Source: Emcibacter nanhaiensis (GTDB taxonomy: Bacteria; Pseudomonadota; Alphaproteobacteria; Sphingomonadales; Emcibacteraceae). Taken from it: DNA of 64,000 nucleotides. The first letter of the stretch is position 1; each line of letters opens with the position of its first letter. Below the pieces are notes generated by a model. That model did not search any database, had not been told where the DNA came from, and worked only from the letters and a program-made list of their open reading frames with translations. Below, in pieces: positions 26,601 through 35,493 of the stretch. A program made the position numbers and the translations under genes. Location of the stretch: assembly GCF_006385175.1 (NCBI RefSeq), contig NZ_VFIY01000005.1:689501-753500 (forward strand), written 5' to 3'.

Positions 26601-27758
26601 GTGAGTTCACCTGTCCTTAGTAAAGACGTTCAAAGGGGTAATGTAAGCAGAACCGGTCCTTACCGGGTGATGGTAGTCGATGATTCTGCAGTCGTCAGGG
26701 GACTTATTGCCAAGTGGCTGGGAGATGATCCCAGTGTCGAGGTTGTGGCGACAGCCAGCAACGGGGAAATGGCATTGAAAAACCTGGCTGGCGCCGACCC
26801 GGAAATTGTGGTCCTGGATATTGAAATGCCGGTCATGGATGGCCTGACGGCATTGCCTAAAATACTTGAACACAGCAACGAGATCCAGGTACTCATGGCC
26901 TCTACTCTTACCAAACGCAACGCGGAAATCAGTATGCGCGCCCTGTCCATGGGGGCCGCTGATTATGTTTCCAAACCGGAAACAACCCGTGAAGTGACCA
27001 CATCGCTCAGCTTCCAGCAGGAGCTTGTCGGCAAGGTCGTTAATCTTGCCGCAGCACGGCGTCTGCAGAATGGCGGCAAAGTATACAGGGGCAAGGGTTC
27101 AAACAGCCTGAATGAAGATATTCTGCCCCAGGTCTCCAGCCGCGGCGTCGTCGCCAAGCGCAAGATGTCATCCTCACTGCCCAGGATTATTGGCGTGGGC
27201 AGCTCCACAGGCGGACCCCAGGCTCTTCTCAAGTTCCTGAATTCCATGAAGGACGAATTGCGTCTGCCGGTTCTGATCACGCAGCATATGCCGTCCGCTT
27301 TCACCAGTATACTGGCCGATCATCTCGCCAAGGCGACCGGTCTGCCCTGTAAACAGGCGGAAAATGGTGACATCATTCACACCGGCCATGTTTATGTTGC
27401 GCCGGGGGATTACCACATGATTGTGGTCAACGAAGGCGGCAAAAAAGTCATCCGGCTGAATCAGGACGAGCCGGAGAATTTCTGTCGCCCGGCTGTGGAC
27501 CCGATGTTCAGAAGCCTGGCAAAACTATTCGGCCCTTCCGTTCTGGGGGTTATCCTGACAGGTATGGGCCATGACGGTCTGAAAGGCAGCCAGGAAATTG
27601 TCGATGCGGGAGGGACTGTGATCGCACAAGATGAGGCAAGCAGCATTGTCTGGGGAATGCCCGGGGCGGTAAGTCAGGCAGGACTGTGCAGCGCGGTGTT
27701 GCCGTTGGATGAAATTGGGGCGAAAGTAATTGATATAACCATGGGAGAAGCAGTATGA
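26601..27758 (+). CDS. cheB: Chemoreceptor glutamate methylesterase/deamidase
   Basis: 385 residues: receiver domain (D27-D28, phospho-acceptor D73 in VVLDIEMPVMDG), linker about 145-190, then the methylesterase domain with catalytic S202 (GVGSSTGG), H229 (ITQHMPSAF) and D325 (GMGHDG). It removes methyl groups from chemoreceptors during adaptation. Start is GTG at 26601. The end overlaps cheR by 4 bp (ATGA). Confidence 0.95.
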   Translation: MSSPVLSKDVQRGNVSRTGPYRVMVVDDSAVVRGLIAKWLGDDPSVEVVATASNGEMALKNLAGADPEIVVLDIEMPVMDGLTALPKILEHSNEIQVLMASTLTKRNAEISMRALSMGAADYVSKPETTREVTTSLSFQQELVGKVVNLAAARRLQNGGKVYRGKGSNSLNEDILPQVSSRGVVAKRKMSSSLPRIIGVGSSTGGPQALLKFLNSMKDELRLPVLITQHMPSAFTSILADHLAKATGLPCKQAENGDIIHTGHVYVAPGDYHMIVVNEGGKKVIRLNQDEPENFCRPAVDPMFRSLAKLFGPSVLGVILTGMGHDGLKGSQEIVDAGGTVIAQDEASSIVWGMPGAVSQAGLCSAVLPLDEIGAKVIDITMGEAV

Positions 27759-28591
27759 GGCCAGAAGACTTCCAGCTCATCAGCGGTATCCTTAAGGAAC
27801 GATCTGGCCTGGTTCTCACTGAAGACAAGGTATATCTTCTGGAAAGCCGCCTGACACCGATCGCCCGTCAAAAAGGGATGGAATCCCTGGATGACCTGAT
27901 TGGAGAAGTCAGGATCAACCGCCAGGAAGACCTGCTGAATGAAATTACGGAAGCAATGACCACCAACGAGTCATTCTTTTTCCGTGACAATACGCCCTTT
28001 GATCACCTTCGCGACAAGGTGCTGCCGGAGCTTATCCAAAAGCGTTCCGCCCAGCGCCGGATCAGGATTTGGTGTGCCGCGGCATCGACCGGCCAGGAAC
28101 CCTATTCCATTGCTATGATCCTGAAGGAGATGGAAGCGAAACTCCAGGGCTGGAACGTGGAAATCGTTGGCACCGACCTGTCCAATCAGGTTCTGGAAAA
28201 AGCCAAGGCCGGTCTCTATTCCCAGTTCGAGGTGCAAAGAGGACTGCCCATTAAGCTGCTGATCAAATATTTCACCCAGGTCGGTGAAATGTGGCAGCTG
28301 AGTGATGAGCTGCGCCAGATGGTCAGCTATCGTCCGTTCAATTTGCTCGACAGTTTCTCCCTGTTGGGAAGCTTTGACATTATTTTCTGCCGCAACGTCT
28401 TGATCTACTTCGATCAGGACACCAAAACCAGGGTCCTGGACCGGATGCGCGGTCAGATTGCCGATGATGGTACGCTGTTCCTCGGGGCGGCCGAAACGGT
28501 GCTTGGTGTGACCGAGAAATTCAAACCGGTCGCCGGTCACCGCGGCATGTATGTCACCACCAATGGCGGGGCCATGCGGGCGGCCGGCTAG
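27755..28591 (+). CDS. cheR: Chemoreceptor glutamate methyltransferase
   Basis: 278 residues: N-terminal helical domain and a SAM-dependent methyltransferase domain with TNESFFFRD, IWCAAASTGQEPYSIAM (SAM site) and FDIIFCRNVLIYFD. It methylates receptor glutamates, opposing CheB. Starts within the cheB stop. Last gene of the chemotaxis operon; a hairpin terminator shared with ctrA follows. No chemoreceptor gene, cheD or cheZ is in the window. Confidence 0.95.
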   Translation: MRPEDFQLISGILKERSGLVLTEDKVYLLESRLTPIARQKGMESLDDLIGEVRINRQEDLLNEITEAMTTNESFFFRDNTPFDHLRDKVLPELIQKRSAQRRIRIWCAAASTGQEPYSIAMILKEMEAKLQGWNVEIVGTDLSNQVLEKAKAGLYSQFEVQRGLPIKLLIKYFTQVGEMWQLSDELRQMVSYRPFNLLDSFSLLGSFDIIFCRNVLIYFDQDTKTRVLDRMRGQIADDGTLFLGAAETVLGVTEKFKPVAGHRGMYVTTNGGAMRAAG

Positions 28592-28632
28592 AGCGGTCAG
28601 TATCCTCGCCCCGTCAGGGTGCAAAATAAAGA

Positions 28633-28661
28633 AAGGGCCGGCTTCCTGGAAGCTGGCCCTT
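28633..28661. terminator. Bidirectional terminator between cheR and ctrA
   Basis: A 13-bp stem (28633-28645 with 28649-28661; one wobble) and 3-base loop. The plus strand is followed by CAGTTTTGG, the minus strand by TCTTTATTTT, so it probably works mainly for ctrA and partly for cheR. Confidence 0.75.
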
Positions 28662-28708
28662 CAGTTTTGGTAAACGTGTTAAATTTACCGGAGATCTCTT
28701 CTGCTGTC

Positions 28709-29413
28709 TTAACTTGCCTCGGCGATATTCTGGTCGCTTTCGTTCGGGTCGCGCAGGACATAACCGCGGCCCCAGACAGTCTCGATGTAGTTTTCACCGC
28801 TGATGGCTGCCAGTTTCTTGCGCAGTTTACAGATGAAAACGTCGATGATTTTCAGTTCAGGCTCGTCCATACCGCCATACAGGTGGTTGAGGAACATTTC
28901 CTTGGTCAATGTGGTGCCTTTGCGCAGGGACAGCAGCTCGAGCATGGCGTATTCCTTGCCGGTCAGGTGAACGCGCTGGCCTTCCACTTCAACAGTTTTG
29001 GTATCCAGGTTAACCGCCAGCTTGCCGGTGCGGATAATGGATTCCGCATGGCCTTTGGAGCGGCGGATAATGGCCTGGATGCGGGCAACCAGTTCTTCCT
29101 TGTAGAAGGGCTTGGTCAGATAGTCGTCGGCGCCGAAACCGAGGCCTTTAACTTTATTTTCCAGTTCGGCCATGCCGGACAGGATCAGGATCGGGGTGTT
29201 GACCTTGGACAGGCGCAGTTTTTTCAGAACGTCATAGCCGTGCATGTCCGGGAGGTTAAGGTCAAGCAGAATGATGTCGTAATCATACAGCTTGCCAAGA
29301 TCAATACCTTCCTCGCCGAGGTCAGTGCTGTAAATGTTAAAGCCTTCTGCTGACAGCATCAGTTCGATGCTTTTGGATGTTGATGGATCATCTTCTATGA
29401 GTAGCACCCGCAT
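28709..29413 (-). CDS. ctrA: Cell-cycle master response regulator
   Basis: 234 residues: receiver domain with D51 ([12 protein letters not shown]) and K in [10 protein letters not shown], then an OmpR-type winged helix ([37 protein letters not shown]), near-identical in pattern to Caulobacter CtrA. It binds TTAA-N7-TTAA boxes and, in this class, controls division, flagella and chemotaxis. The 340-base upstream region has many TTAA half-sites, in keeping with autoregulation. It is transcribed towards cheR and away from fliI. Confidence 0.97.
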   Translation of the reverse strand: MRVLLIEDDPSTSKSIELMLSAEGFNIYSTDLGEEGIDLGKLYDYDIILLDLNLPDMHGYDVLKKLRLSKVNTPILILSGMAELENKVKGLGFGADDYLTKPFYKEELVARIQAIIRRSKGHAESIIRTGKLAVNLDTKTVEVEGQRVHLTGKEYAMLELLSLRKGTTLTKEMFLNHLYGGMDEPELKIIDVFICKLRKKLAAISGENYIETVWGRGYVLRDPNESDQNIAEAS

Positions 29414-29753
29414 TTTTCAAACCCTTTTTCGTTTCCAGTTACGGTTAACCATTAATTTTTATACTGCTAACCTCTTGACATTAACTATTCTTAACAGAAT
29501 TGGTTAACAAATCGTAACTAAAACAATTTTTTATGGCTCAATTGTAAGGAGATATTAATCAAGATTAATGAAATGGCGAAAAATAACCTTATTAACTTAT
29601 TGAAAAATAAGCAATATTATGCTACTTGTATATAATAATATCACCTTAATGATTTTATGTTAATTTTTCTCTTTCATTAAGAATGTTCTGGGTTTCGCCT
29701 GATATTTTGCTTATGATCTGGTGAATCCCCCCTCAGGAAGGCATCTATAGAAC
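29414..29753. promoter_or_regulatory. Divergent ctrA/fliI control region with TTAA half-sites
   Basis: 340 A+T-rich bases without a gene. TTAACCAT occurs exactly at 29445-29452 and TTAACCAA on the minus strand at about 29500-29507. TTAA pairs are at 29481/29491 (six-base gap) and 29555/29565 (six-base gap). A CcrM-type GAATC lies at 29723-29727. The canonical seven-base spacing was not found, so these are half-site clusters rather than proven CtrA boxes. Confidence 0.5.
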
Positions 29754-31106
29754 GTGTATACATTAACGACTGAAATCGATCGTATTCAACCCTGGAACTT
29801 TTACGGCCGGGTGGTTGGAATACAGGGGCTTTTGGTTGAAGTCGCCGGTGCCCAGCGGTCTCTCAGCATCGGTTCCCGCGTCAATATCCTGTCCCGTCAG
29901 AACAAGGTTATTCCCAGCGAAGTGGTCGGCTTCCGTTCCGACCGGGCATTGCTGATGCCCTACCAGATGCTGGAAGGCGTCGGGGTGGGGTGCCAGGCCT
30001 TTGTCGAAGGGGAGGTTGCTGTTGTTCATCCCAGCGAAGCCTGGCTGGGCCGGGTGGTCAATGCCATGGGGGAGCCCATTGACGGCAAGGGGCCGCTGCA
30101 GGCAGGTGGAGAATCCTATCCGCTCAGGGCGCAGCCGCTGGCCGCGCACATGCGCAAGCGGGTCGGTGACAAGATTGATCTTGGTGTCCGCTCGCTGAAT
30201 ACGTTCGTCACCTGTTGCAAGGGGCAGAGGATGGGGATCTTCGCCGGTTCCGGTGTGGGTAAATCGGTGCTGTTGTCCATGTTCGCCCGCTATGCGGCGT
30301 CCAATGTCTCGGTCATCGGCCTGATTGGCGAGAGGGGGCGCGAGGTACAGGAGTTTCTCGAGGATGATCTGGGGGAAGAGGGGCTGAAACGCAGCGTTGT
30401 GGTGGTGGCCACCTCCGATGAGACCGCCCTGATGCGGCGCCAGGCCGCTTACCTGACCATGACCATCAGCGAATATTTCCGGGACCGCGGCCAGGATGTG
30501 TTGACCCTGATGGACAGTGTGACCCGTTTTGCCATGGCCCAGCGCGAAATCGGCCTCGCCGGCGGGGAGCCGCCGGCCAGCAAAGGCTATACGCCGACGG
30601 TTTTCGCCGAACTGCCGCGGCTGCTGGAGCGGGCCGGTCCGGGCGAAGAAGGAAAAGGCGGCAGTATTACCGGCCTGTTTACGGTTCTGGTGGAAGGGGA
30701 CGACCATAACGAGCCGGTGTCTGATGCGGTGCGCGGCATTCTCGACGGCCACATCGTGCTTGATCGCTCCATCGCCGAACGGGGCCGGTTCCCGGCTGTC
30801 AATGTTCTGCGGTCCGTGTCCCGTACCCTGCCGGGTTGCAACAACGAGGAAGAAAACGAACTTCTGAAAAAGGCGCGGAAATATCTGGCCGATTATAATG
30901 ATATGGAAGAAATGATCCGCCTGGGCGCCTACCGTCCCGGGGCCAATGCGGAAGTTGATGAAGCCATTTTCTATCACCCGGCGCTGGAGGAGTTCCTGGC
31001 CCAGGGCAAGGAGGAGCATAGTAGCCTGCAGGAAGGATATGCCCGGCTGGCAGAAATCCTCAGCATGCATCCTTCAGTGGGCGGCAGCCGGGAGCAGCAA
31101 GCGTAA
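29754..31106 (+). CDS. fliI: Flagellar export ATPase
   Basis: 450 residues, homologous to the F1 beta subunit. Walker A is [14 protein letters not shown] (161-174); Walker B/catalytic stretch [18 protein letters not shown] follows, then the FliI-specific [27 protein letters not shown]. It powers unfolding and delivery of flagellar export substrates together with FliH and FliJ. Start is GTG at 29754. fliJ follows after about 300 bases on the same strand, while fliH lies 10 kb away in the opposite operon. Confidence 0.96.
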   Translation: MYTLTTEIDRIQPWNFYGRVVGIQGLLVEVAGAQRSLSIGSRVNILSRQNKVIPSEVVGFRSDRALLMPYQMLEGVGVGCQAFVEGEVAVVHPSEAWLGRVVNAMGEPIDGKGPLQAGGESYPLRAQPLAAHMRKRVGDKIDLGVRSLNTFVTCCKGQRMGIFAGSGVGKSVLLSMFARYAASNVSVIGLIGERGREVQEFLEDDLGEEGLKRSVVVVATSDETALMRRQAAYLTMTISEYFRDRGQDVLTLMDSVTRFAMAQREIGLAGGEPPASKGYTPTVFAELPRLLERAGPGEEGKGGSITGLFTVLVEGDDHNEPVSDAVRGILDGHIVLDRSIAERGRFPAVNVLRSVSRTLPGCNNEEENELLKKARKYLADYNDMEEMIRLGAYRPGANAEVDEAIFYHPALEEFLAQGKEEHSSLQEGYARLAEILSMHPSVGGSREQQA

Positions 31107-31409
31107 TAGTCTGCTTTTATTGATTTTTTTGCAAAAAAATCCGGAATACCCCCGACTCTATTCTTTTGGTTACGGTCCGTAAATATTTGCAGGCTATACT
31201 GATTCACATAACTGATTCAGTAAAAGCACACCGGGTTTTCAACCGGGATGAATCAAAAATATAAGTGGTACGGGAAGAAGTCCTGTTGCATAATCGGATG
31301 ACCGGCAAATTCATCGTTTGCCAGGTTCAGGGCATAAACCTCCGGAGTCAGAAAGACCGGTCCTGAAAAGAAAGAATATCAGGTTTGTGATCCGTTTATT
31401 GAGGTGGAT
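31107..31409. promoter_or_regulatory. fliI-fliJ spacer with palindrome and direct repeat
   Basis: About 300 bases with no gene. It holds a 20-bp perfect palindrome, GATTTTTTT-GC-AAAAAAATC (31122-31141), 16 bases after fliI, and a 9-base direct repeat ACTGATTCA at 31198-31206 and 31211-31219, each copy containing a GATTC (CcrM-type GANTC) site. This suggests fliJ has its own promoter. Confidence 0.4.
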
Positions 31410-31838
31410 ATGACTAAGGGAATTGACGGCATGATCAGGTTGCACAAGTGGCAGCTTGATGAAAAAAGAAGGCAACTGACCGAACTGGAAACCATGCGGG
31501 ATGATCTTCTGGCGAAGAAAGATCAACTTGCCGCGCAGCTGGTTTCGGAACAGGAAAAGGTGGCCAGTTCTCAGGTGGTCGATATTTCCTACGCAAATTT
31601 CGCTGCCGCCATCACCCAGCGTCAGGAAAAGCTTGATGAAAGCCTGGTCGAAATCGAAGCCTCCATCGAAGAGATGAAGGACCAGGTCGCCGAATCCTTC
31701 AAGGAACTGAAAAAATATGAAGTTGTCGAGCAGCGTGAGCGCGAACGGCAACGGGCCAAGGAAAACCGCCGCCAGCAGGCGGAACTGGACGAACTGGCGA
31801 TCCAGATGCATCGTCGCAACAACATGCGGGCCGGCTGA
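31410..31838 (+). CDS. fliJ: Flagellar export chaperone FliJ
   Basis: About 142 residues, almost entirely charged and helical, predicted as a long antiparallel coiled coil (KWQLDEKRRQLTELETMRDD; REREREQ-like repeats near the C terminus), the typical FliJ architecture. FliJ links the FliI ring to the FlhA export gate. ATG at 31410 is preferred to GTG at 31404, because GAGG lies right at the GTG. Downstream of fliI on the same strand. Assignment relies on shape and context more than on motifs. Confidence 0.8.
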   Translation: MTKGIDGMIRLHKWQLDEKRRQLTELETMRDDLLAKKDQLAAQLVSEQEKVASSQVVDISYANFAAAITQRQEKLDESLVEIEASIEEMKDQVAESFKELKKYEVVEQRERERQRAKENRRQQAELDELAIQMHRRNNMRAG

Positions 31839-31856
31839 TCAAGCCGGTCTTTTTCT
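31830..31856 (+). terminator. Intrinsic terminator of fliJ
   Basis: CCGGCT (31831-31836) with AGCCGG (31842-31847), extended by a G-T pair, loop of five, followed by CTTTTTCTTTCT. The stem overlaps the fliJ stop codon. Confidence 0.75.
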
Positions 31857-31870
31857 TTCTCTAAAACCAA

Positions 31871-32236
31871 TCAGTAGCTGCGGGAAACCAAGGCGTCGTC
31901 ATTCCAGTTGGGTTGCCGGTCCTCGATATAGATATTCGCCTGCAGACCGCTGTCTTCGTCCATGCAGAAAATCTGCACCCTGATCCATTTGGGCACCAGG
32001 ATATCCATACAGTCTTCCAGGATATTGGAGGCAAGCCCCTCCGGTGTGTTCCATTCCTGCACCTGGCACTGGTCCAGGTAATCGTCGAAACTGCTGTGCG
32101 CCAGGATCAGCTTGTCGGCGACATATTTCAGGGTGATGCCAAAGGATTCACTTTCGAAATCCAGGGTTTTGTGCAACTCGATCACATATTCCCGTTGTTT
32201 GTCGGGGTTTGGGGTTGCTTTCAGTATTTCCTTCAC
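31871..32236 (-). CDS. QueF-like T-fold protein lacking the catalytic segment
   Basis: 121 residues. By eye it aligns with NADPH-dependent preQ0 reductase QueF: NPDKQREYVIEL with QueF NPxxxxDYxxxF, FGITLKYVADKLILAHSSFDDYL with the QueF ATIxISYxPDxxxVExKSLKLYL segment, and NILEDCMDILVPKWIRV with NxIxxDLxxxxxPRYxxV. The QueF active-site stretch with the catalytic Cys and Asp (CPxTGQPDF) is absent, so no reductase activity is expected. It is the last gene of the leftward flagellar operon, 39 bases after the FliK-like gene, which suggests a structural or regulatory role. The homology is my reading and has not been tested by a search. Confidence 0.6.
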   Translation of the reverse strand: MKEILKATPNPDKQREYVIELHKTLDFESESFGITLKYVADKLILAHSSFDDYLDQCQVQEWNTPEGLASNILEDCMDILVPKWIRVQIFCMDEDSGLQANIYIEDRQPNWNDDALVSRSY

Positions 32237-32274
32237 GGAAAAATCCTTCTCTTACTGGTCGTCCCGGTGCCTGG

Positions 32275-34647
32275 TCAGGCCTCTTGTGAGGCGCTGCCCG
32301 AAAAATGGAGTTTGGTTTCCATCAGCTTTCTTACCGAAAATTCCGGTTTTCTGCCATCCTGAAAAACAAGCTCTCCTTCAAAGCCGCTGTGTTGCACTGA
32401 ATTGCCGAACATTTTTACCAGCTGTTCCTTGAGCGGAGCGGCGAGGGTCTTTTCCGTTTTCAGGATGATATCCAGGCGTTTTTTCTGCAGCATGCCGTCC
32501 AGGACCGTGTTGCCGGTGCCTTTCAGGTCCAGTTCGAGGATAAACCGTGTCGCTTTTTCCTTGTCCTCCGGCGTGCCTTGCTCTCCATCCCGGGCCGCCT
32601 GCTTCCCGCCTTCATCGCCGATGTGCCGGACCAGCATGGGGATGGCGGTGATGTCGGGGCCTGTCTGCAACGGCAGCAGGACAGGACGCCAGTCGCCTGC
32701 CGGCCCCTCGGTGCGCAAGGCGGATATCCGCCGCATGTCCGTATCCATTTGCTGGATCAGTCGTTCCTGGCCGGCCCGCTGCAGGTGCTGCACCACTTCC
32801 TGGCCGAGCCAGGCCTGGGCCGGGTTGGGCGATCCCAGCGCTGCCATGAAAAACAGGATGCCGGCGGTCATCTGCTGCGGCGCCTGCAGGTTTGGCATGC
32901 GCTGGGTCATGGCAGCGGCCGCAGCTCCCTGCTGGGCGGCCAGGGTTGAAATCGCAAGACTGAGGCTTTCCCAGTTGTCCAGCATCTCCAGAAGGGGTTG
33001 CGGCGGTGCCTCCGCGGCGGCGGGTGCCGCTTCCGGGGCCGGTGCGGGCGGTGTGGACGGCGCGGGGGCTTCCGTTGCAGGCGCCGGTGAGGTGGGGGTT
33101 GCCGATGCCGGTGCCGCCTCGGGACGCGGGCCCGCTTGTGCGGACTTTGCCGGTTCCTGCGGGCCTTGGGGCGCGGTTATATTTTCCGCGCCCGGTGATG
33201 GGGTTACTGAAAAGGTGACAATGGTTCCCGGCGGCAAGTCAGCGCTGCTTTCAAATTTAACCACTGAAACCGGTGTGGCCAGATAGTGGGTTTTCAGGCC
33301 CGCCGGCGACTGGGATTGCTGGCCGTAAGGGACCGCCTTCGGCAGGGGAGGCTGTGTTTCCGGTGCGATGTCCTCCCGTGACGGGCTGATCCTGGACGCG
33401 TTCTTCGGGTCGACAATAATAGCCGAAATGGTTTGCGGCGGCGGGGTTTGTCCCGGCAGGGCAGTGTCCGTCGGGGTGGCAGATACTGTCTGGGGGGCCG
33501 GGGGCGCCGCCAGGGGAGAGCCCGGGGGGATGGCGGCCGCCGGCGGTGGCGTTTTTCCCGCTTCAGCCGCAGGGATTTCCGCCCCGCTGACAGGAGTCGA
33601 CCCGGGGGCAGAGGGCAGAACGGGCTGGATTGTCGCCTCCTCGCCTTCATTGGGAATGGCGATCGACTGGACTGACAAATTGAAGCCCTTTCCCTTCGGT
33701 ATGTCGTCGAGGGGAGAATCCAGCGCGATTTCCTTTTGTACAAAGGCCGGCAGGGGGGTGTCCGGCTTGGGATAGGTTTTGATGACCGTAGCGAACACCG
33801 GTTTCTGCAGAAGTTGTTCGAGACCGGTTTGCTGAACCCTGTTTGGCGGTGAAGCCGGGGCCGGGGCAGAGGCTTCCTGGGCGATGATCGGAGCGCCGAT
33901 GACAGAGCTGGACAATCCGCCGCCTGTACTTGATGCAGTGTTGGACTGGCCGGGCTCCTGACCTCCTGCGTGTCCGGCTCTTCCGGAATCAAAAAAAGTG
34001 TAACTTCGGGTTACCGTCGGCAGCGGGATCTGTTCAATGGCGCCGGAAAGATTTTTCGCAATTTGTTCGGCCTTGTAGAGATTGCTGGCCTGGTAATGAA
34101 AGCCCGGCTCCGTTGCAGAGGCGGATGGCGGCTGACCGGTGTCGGGCAGGACAGCGGAATTTACATTAACAAGTGTCAGGGTGACCTCGGTGGGGCGAAA
34201 GATCTGCTCTTCCAGACCAATATGTTTTTCCGTGCGCACCGGGGTGATTGTGGCGTTGATCTCCTTGTCCACCGAGGTGATCTGGACGGCCGCCTTGGTG
34301 TCGGGCGGCAGTTTCGCCAGGGCTTGCTCCAGTTCCGGCTGGGCCTGGACCACATAGGTGCCCTTGTCGGTCGCAATAACCGGCCGGCTTTCCCCGTCAC
34401 GGCCCTCGACCCGCGCGATAAAACTGCTGCCTGCCTGTAAATGGACCAGCGAGGCAGACAGGGTCACGGCAGGATCGTGATGATGCACCTGCTTGCTGCT
34501 CTCGGCGGTTTTCTCTCCGCGGCGGGCCTGTTCGTTCGGCGTCTGCTGGTGTGCGCCCTGATCGGAAGTGGTCGAAGTCGGCGTAACCCTGCTCGGGCTT
34601 TCCTGCTGGTTGAATTCCGGTTTCTGTGTGCTGCCTATTTCACTCAT
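32275..34647 (-). CDS. Large Pro/Ala-rich FliK-like flagellar protein
   Basis: 790 residues. The N-terminal part is Ser/Thr/Gln-rich; the middle (about 250-570) is low-complexity Pro/Ala/Thr, probably disordered; the C-terminal about 150 residues are folded (RFILELDLKGTGNTVLDGML, then KRLDIILKTEKTLAAPLKEQL) and resemble the FliK hook-length-control C-terminal domain. A second, canonical fliK lies at 47882-49789. The gene is in the flhA-flhF-flhG operon. It may be a hook-length or export-switch factor, or a rod or ring protein of this lineage; the symbol is left blank. Confidence 0.65.
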   Translation of the reverse strand: MSEIGSTQKPEFNQQESPSRVTPTSTTSDQGAHQQTPNEQARRGEKTAESSKQVHHHDPAVTLSASLVHLQAGSSFIARVEGRDGESRPVIATDKGTYVVQAQPELEQALAKLPPDTKAAVQITSVDKEINATITPVRTEKHIGLEEQIFRPTEVTLTLVNVNSAVLPDTGQPPSASATEPGFHYQASNLYKAEQIAKNLSGAIEQIPLPTVTRSYTFFDSGRAGHAGGQEPGQSNTASSTGGGLSSSVIGAPIIAQEASAPAPASPPNRVQQTGLEQLLQKPVFATVIKTYPKPDTPLPAFVQKEIALDSPLDDIPKGKGFNLSVQSIAIPNEGEEATIQPVLPSAPGSTPVSGAEIPAAEAGKTPPPAAAIPPGSPLAAPPAPQTVSATPTDTALPGQTPPPQTISAIIVDPKNASRISPSREDIAPETQPPLPKAVPYGQQSQSPAGLKTHYLATPVSVVKFESSADLPPGTIVTFSVTPSPGAENITAPQGPQEPAKSAQAGPRPEAAPASATPTSPAPATEAPAPSTPPAPAPEAAPAAAEAPPQPLLEMLDNWESLSLAISTLAAQQGAAAAAMTQRMPNLQAPQQMTAGILFFMAALGSPNPAQAWLGQEVVQHLQRAGQERLIQQMDTDMRRISALRTEGPAGDWRPVLLPLQTGPDITAIPMLVRHIGDEGGKQAARDGEQGTPEDKEKATRFILELDLKGTGNTVLDGMLQKKRLDIILKTEKTLAAPLKEQLVKMFGNSVQHSGFEGELVFQDGRKPEFSVRKLMETKLHFSGSASQEA

Positions 34648-34725
34648 TCATGCTTTCCACTGACATGAACGGAAAGGGCGTCCCGTTCATGAACCGGGAC
34701 AATTTTACACTTTTTCGGCTGCAAA

Positions 34726-35493
34726 CTATAGTTTTTTGACAATTTCCGTAACATCGTCGCCCGCCGGGCATTCCGGATGCCGGGACAGAAGCGGTTGTTG
34801 GTGGCGGATGGCGGAGACCACATGGTCGTCCTGCCTGACGGCACCAAGATAGTCCGGGGTGAATTTGAGGAAGTTTTCACAGGCCTTTTTCAGGGCTTCA
34901 TAGACCCTTTTGCCGGCGTGCCGGTCCTTGACCATATTGACGACGATGGAAATCCGGCTGTCCGGGTTGCGCATGCGGGTGATCTTGATAAAGGCATAGG
35001 CATCGGTCAGCGAGGTCGGATCGCCGGTGACCACCACCACAATATGGCCGGAGATGGAGGAAAAGGCTGTCACAGAGGTCTCCACGCCGGCACCCAGATC
35101 CAGCAGGGTATAGTCATAGGACTGTTTGAGTTTCAGGATTTCCTGACCGAGGGTTTGCAAAGCTTCCTGCTTGATTGACGCCAGGGCGCCGGAGCCGGAC
35201 TGCCCCGAGATGACGTCAAAGGTGACTTTGCTGTTGCTGGGATCGGCGTAGCTGGTGACGGCCTGGTCAAGCGTGATGCGTCCTGAAAAAACCATGGACA
35301 GATCCTTGTCAGGCGTCAGGCCAAGCTGGATATCGATATTGGCCAAGCCCAGGTCGCCGTCAAACAGCAGGACATGCTTGCCTTTGCGCGCCAGGGTGTG
35401 AGCGATGGTGGATGACAGCCAGGTTTTGCCGACACCGCCCTTGCCGGACGCGATCGTAATCAGTTTATGGGTGTCAGAGGCGTTGGTGGTCAT
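34726..35493 (-). CDS. flhG: MinD/ParA-type ATPase controlling flagellar number
   Basis: 255 residues with the deviant Walker A SGKGGVGKTWL (residues 16-26), switch I region FDGDLGLANIDIQLG, and the Walker B-like YTLLDLGAGV. FlhG (FleN, YlxH) limits flagellar number and acts with FlhF. It overlaps the flhF 3' end by 4 bp (ATGA), supporting this identity over a chromosome-partition ParA. The C-terminal membrane-targeting helix is short (VTEIVKKL). Confidence 0.9.
   Translation of the reverse strand: MTTNASDTHKLITIASGKGGVGKTWLSSTIAHTLARKGKHVLLFDGDLGLANIDIQLGLTPDKDLSMVFSGRITLDQAVTSYADPSNSKVTFDVISGQSGSGALASIKQEALQTLGQEILKLKQSYDYTLLDLGAGVETSVTAFSSISGHIVVVVTGDPTSLTDAYAFIKITRMRNPDSRISIVVNMVKDRHAGKRVYEALKKACENFLKFTPDYLGAVRQDDHVVSAIRHQQPLLSRHPECPAGDDVTEIVKKL

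Noticed and set aside
34726-35493. ParA-type chromosome partition protein
   Set aside because: The MinD/ParA ATPase overlaps flhF and sits in a flagellar operon with no parB or parS nearby, so FlhG is the better reading.
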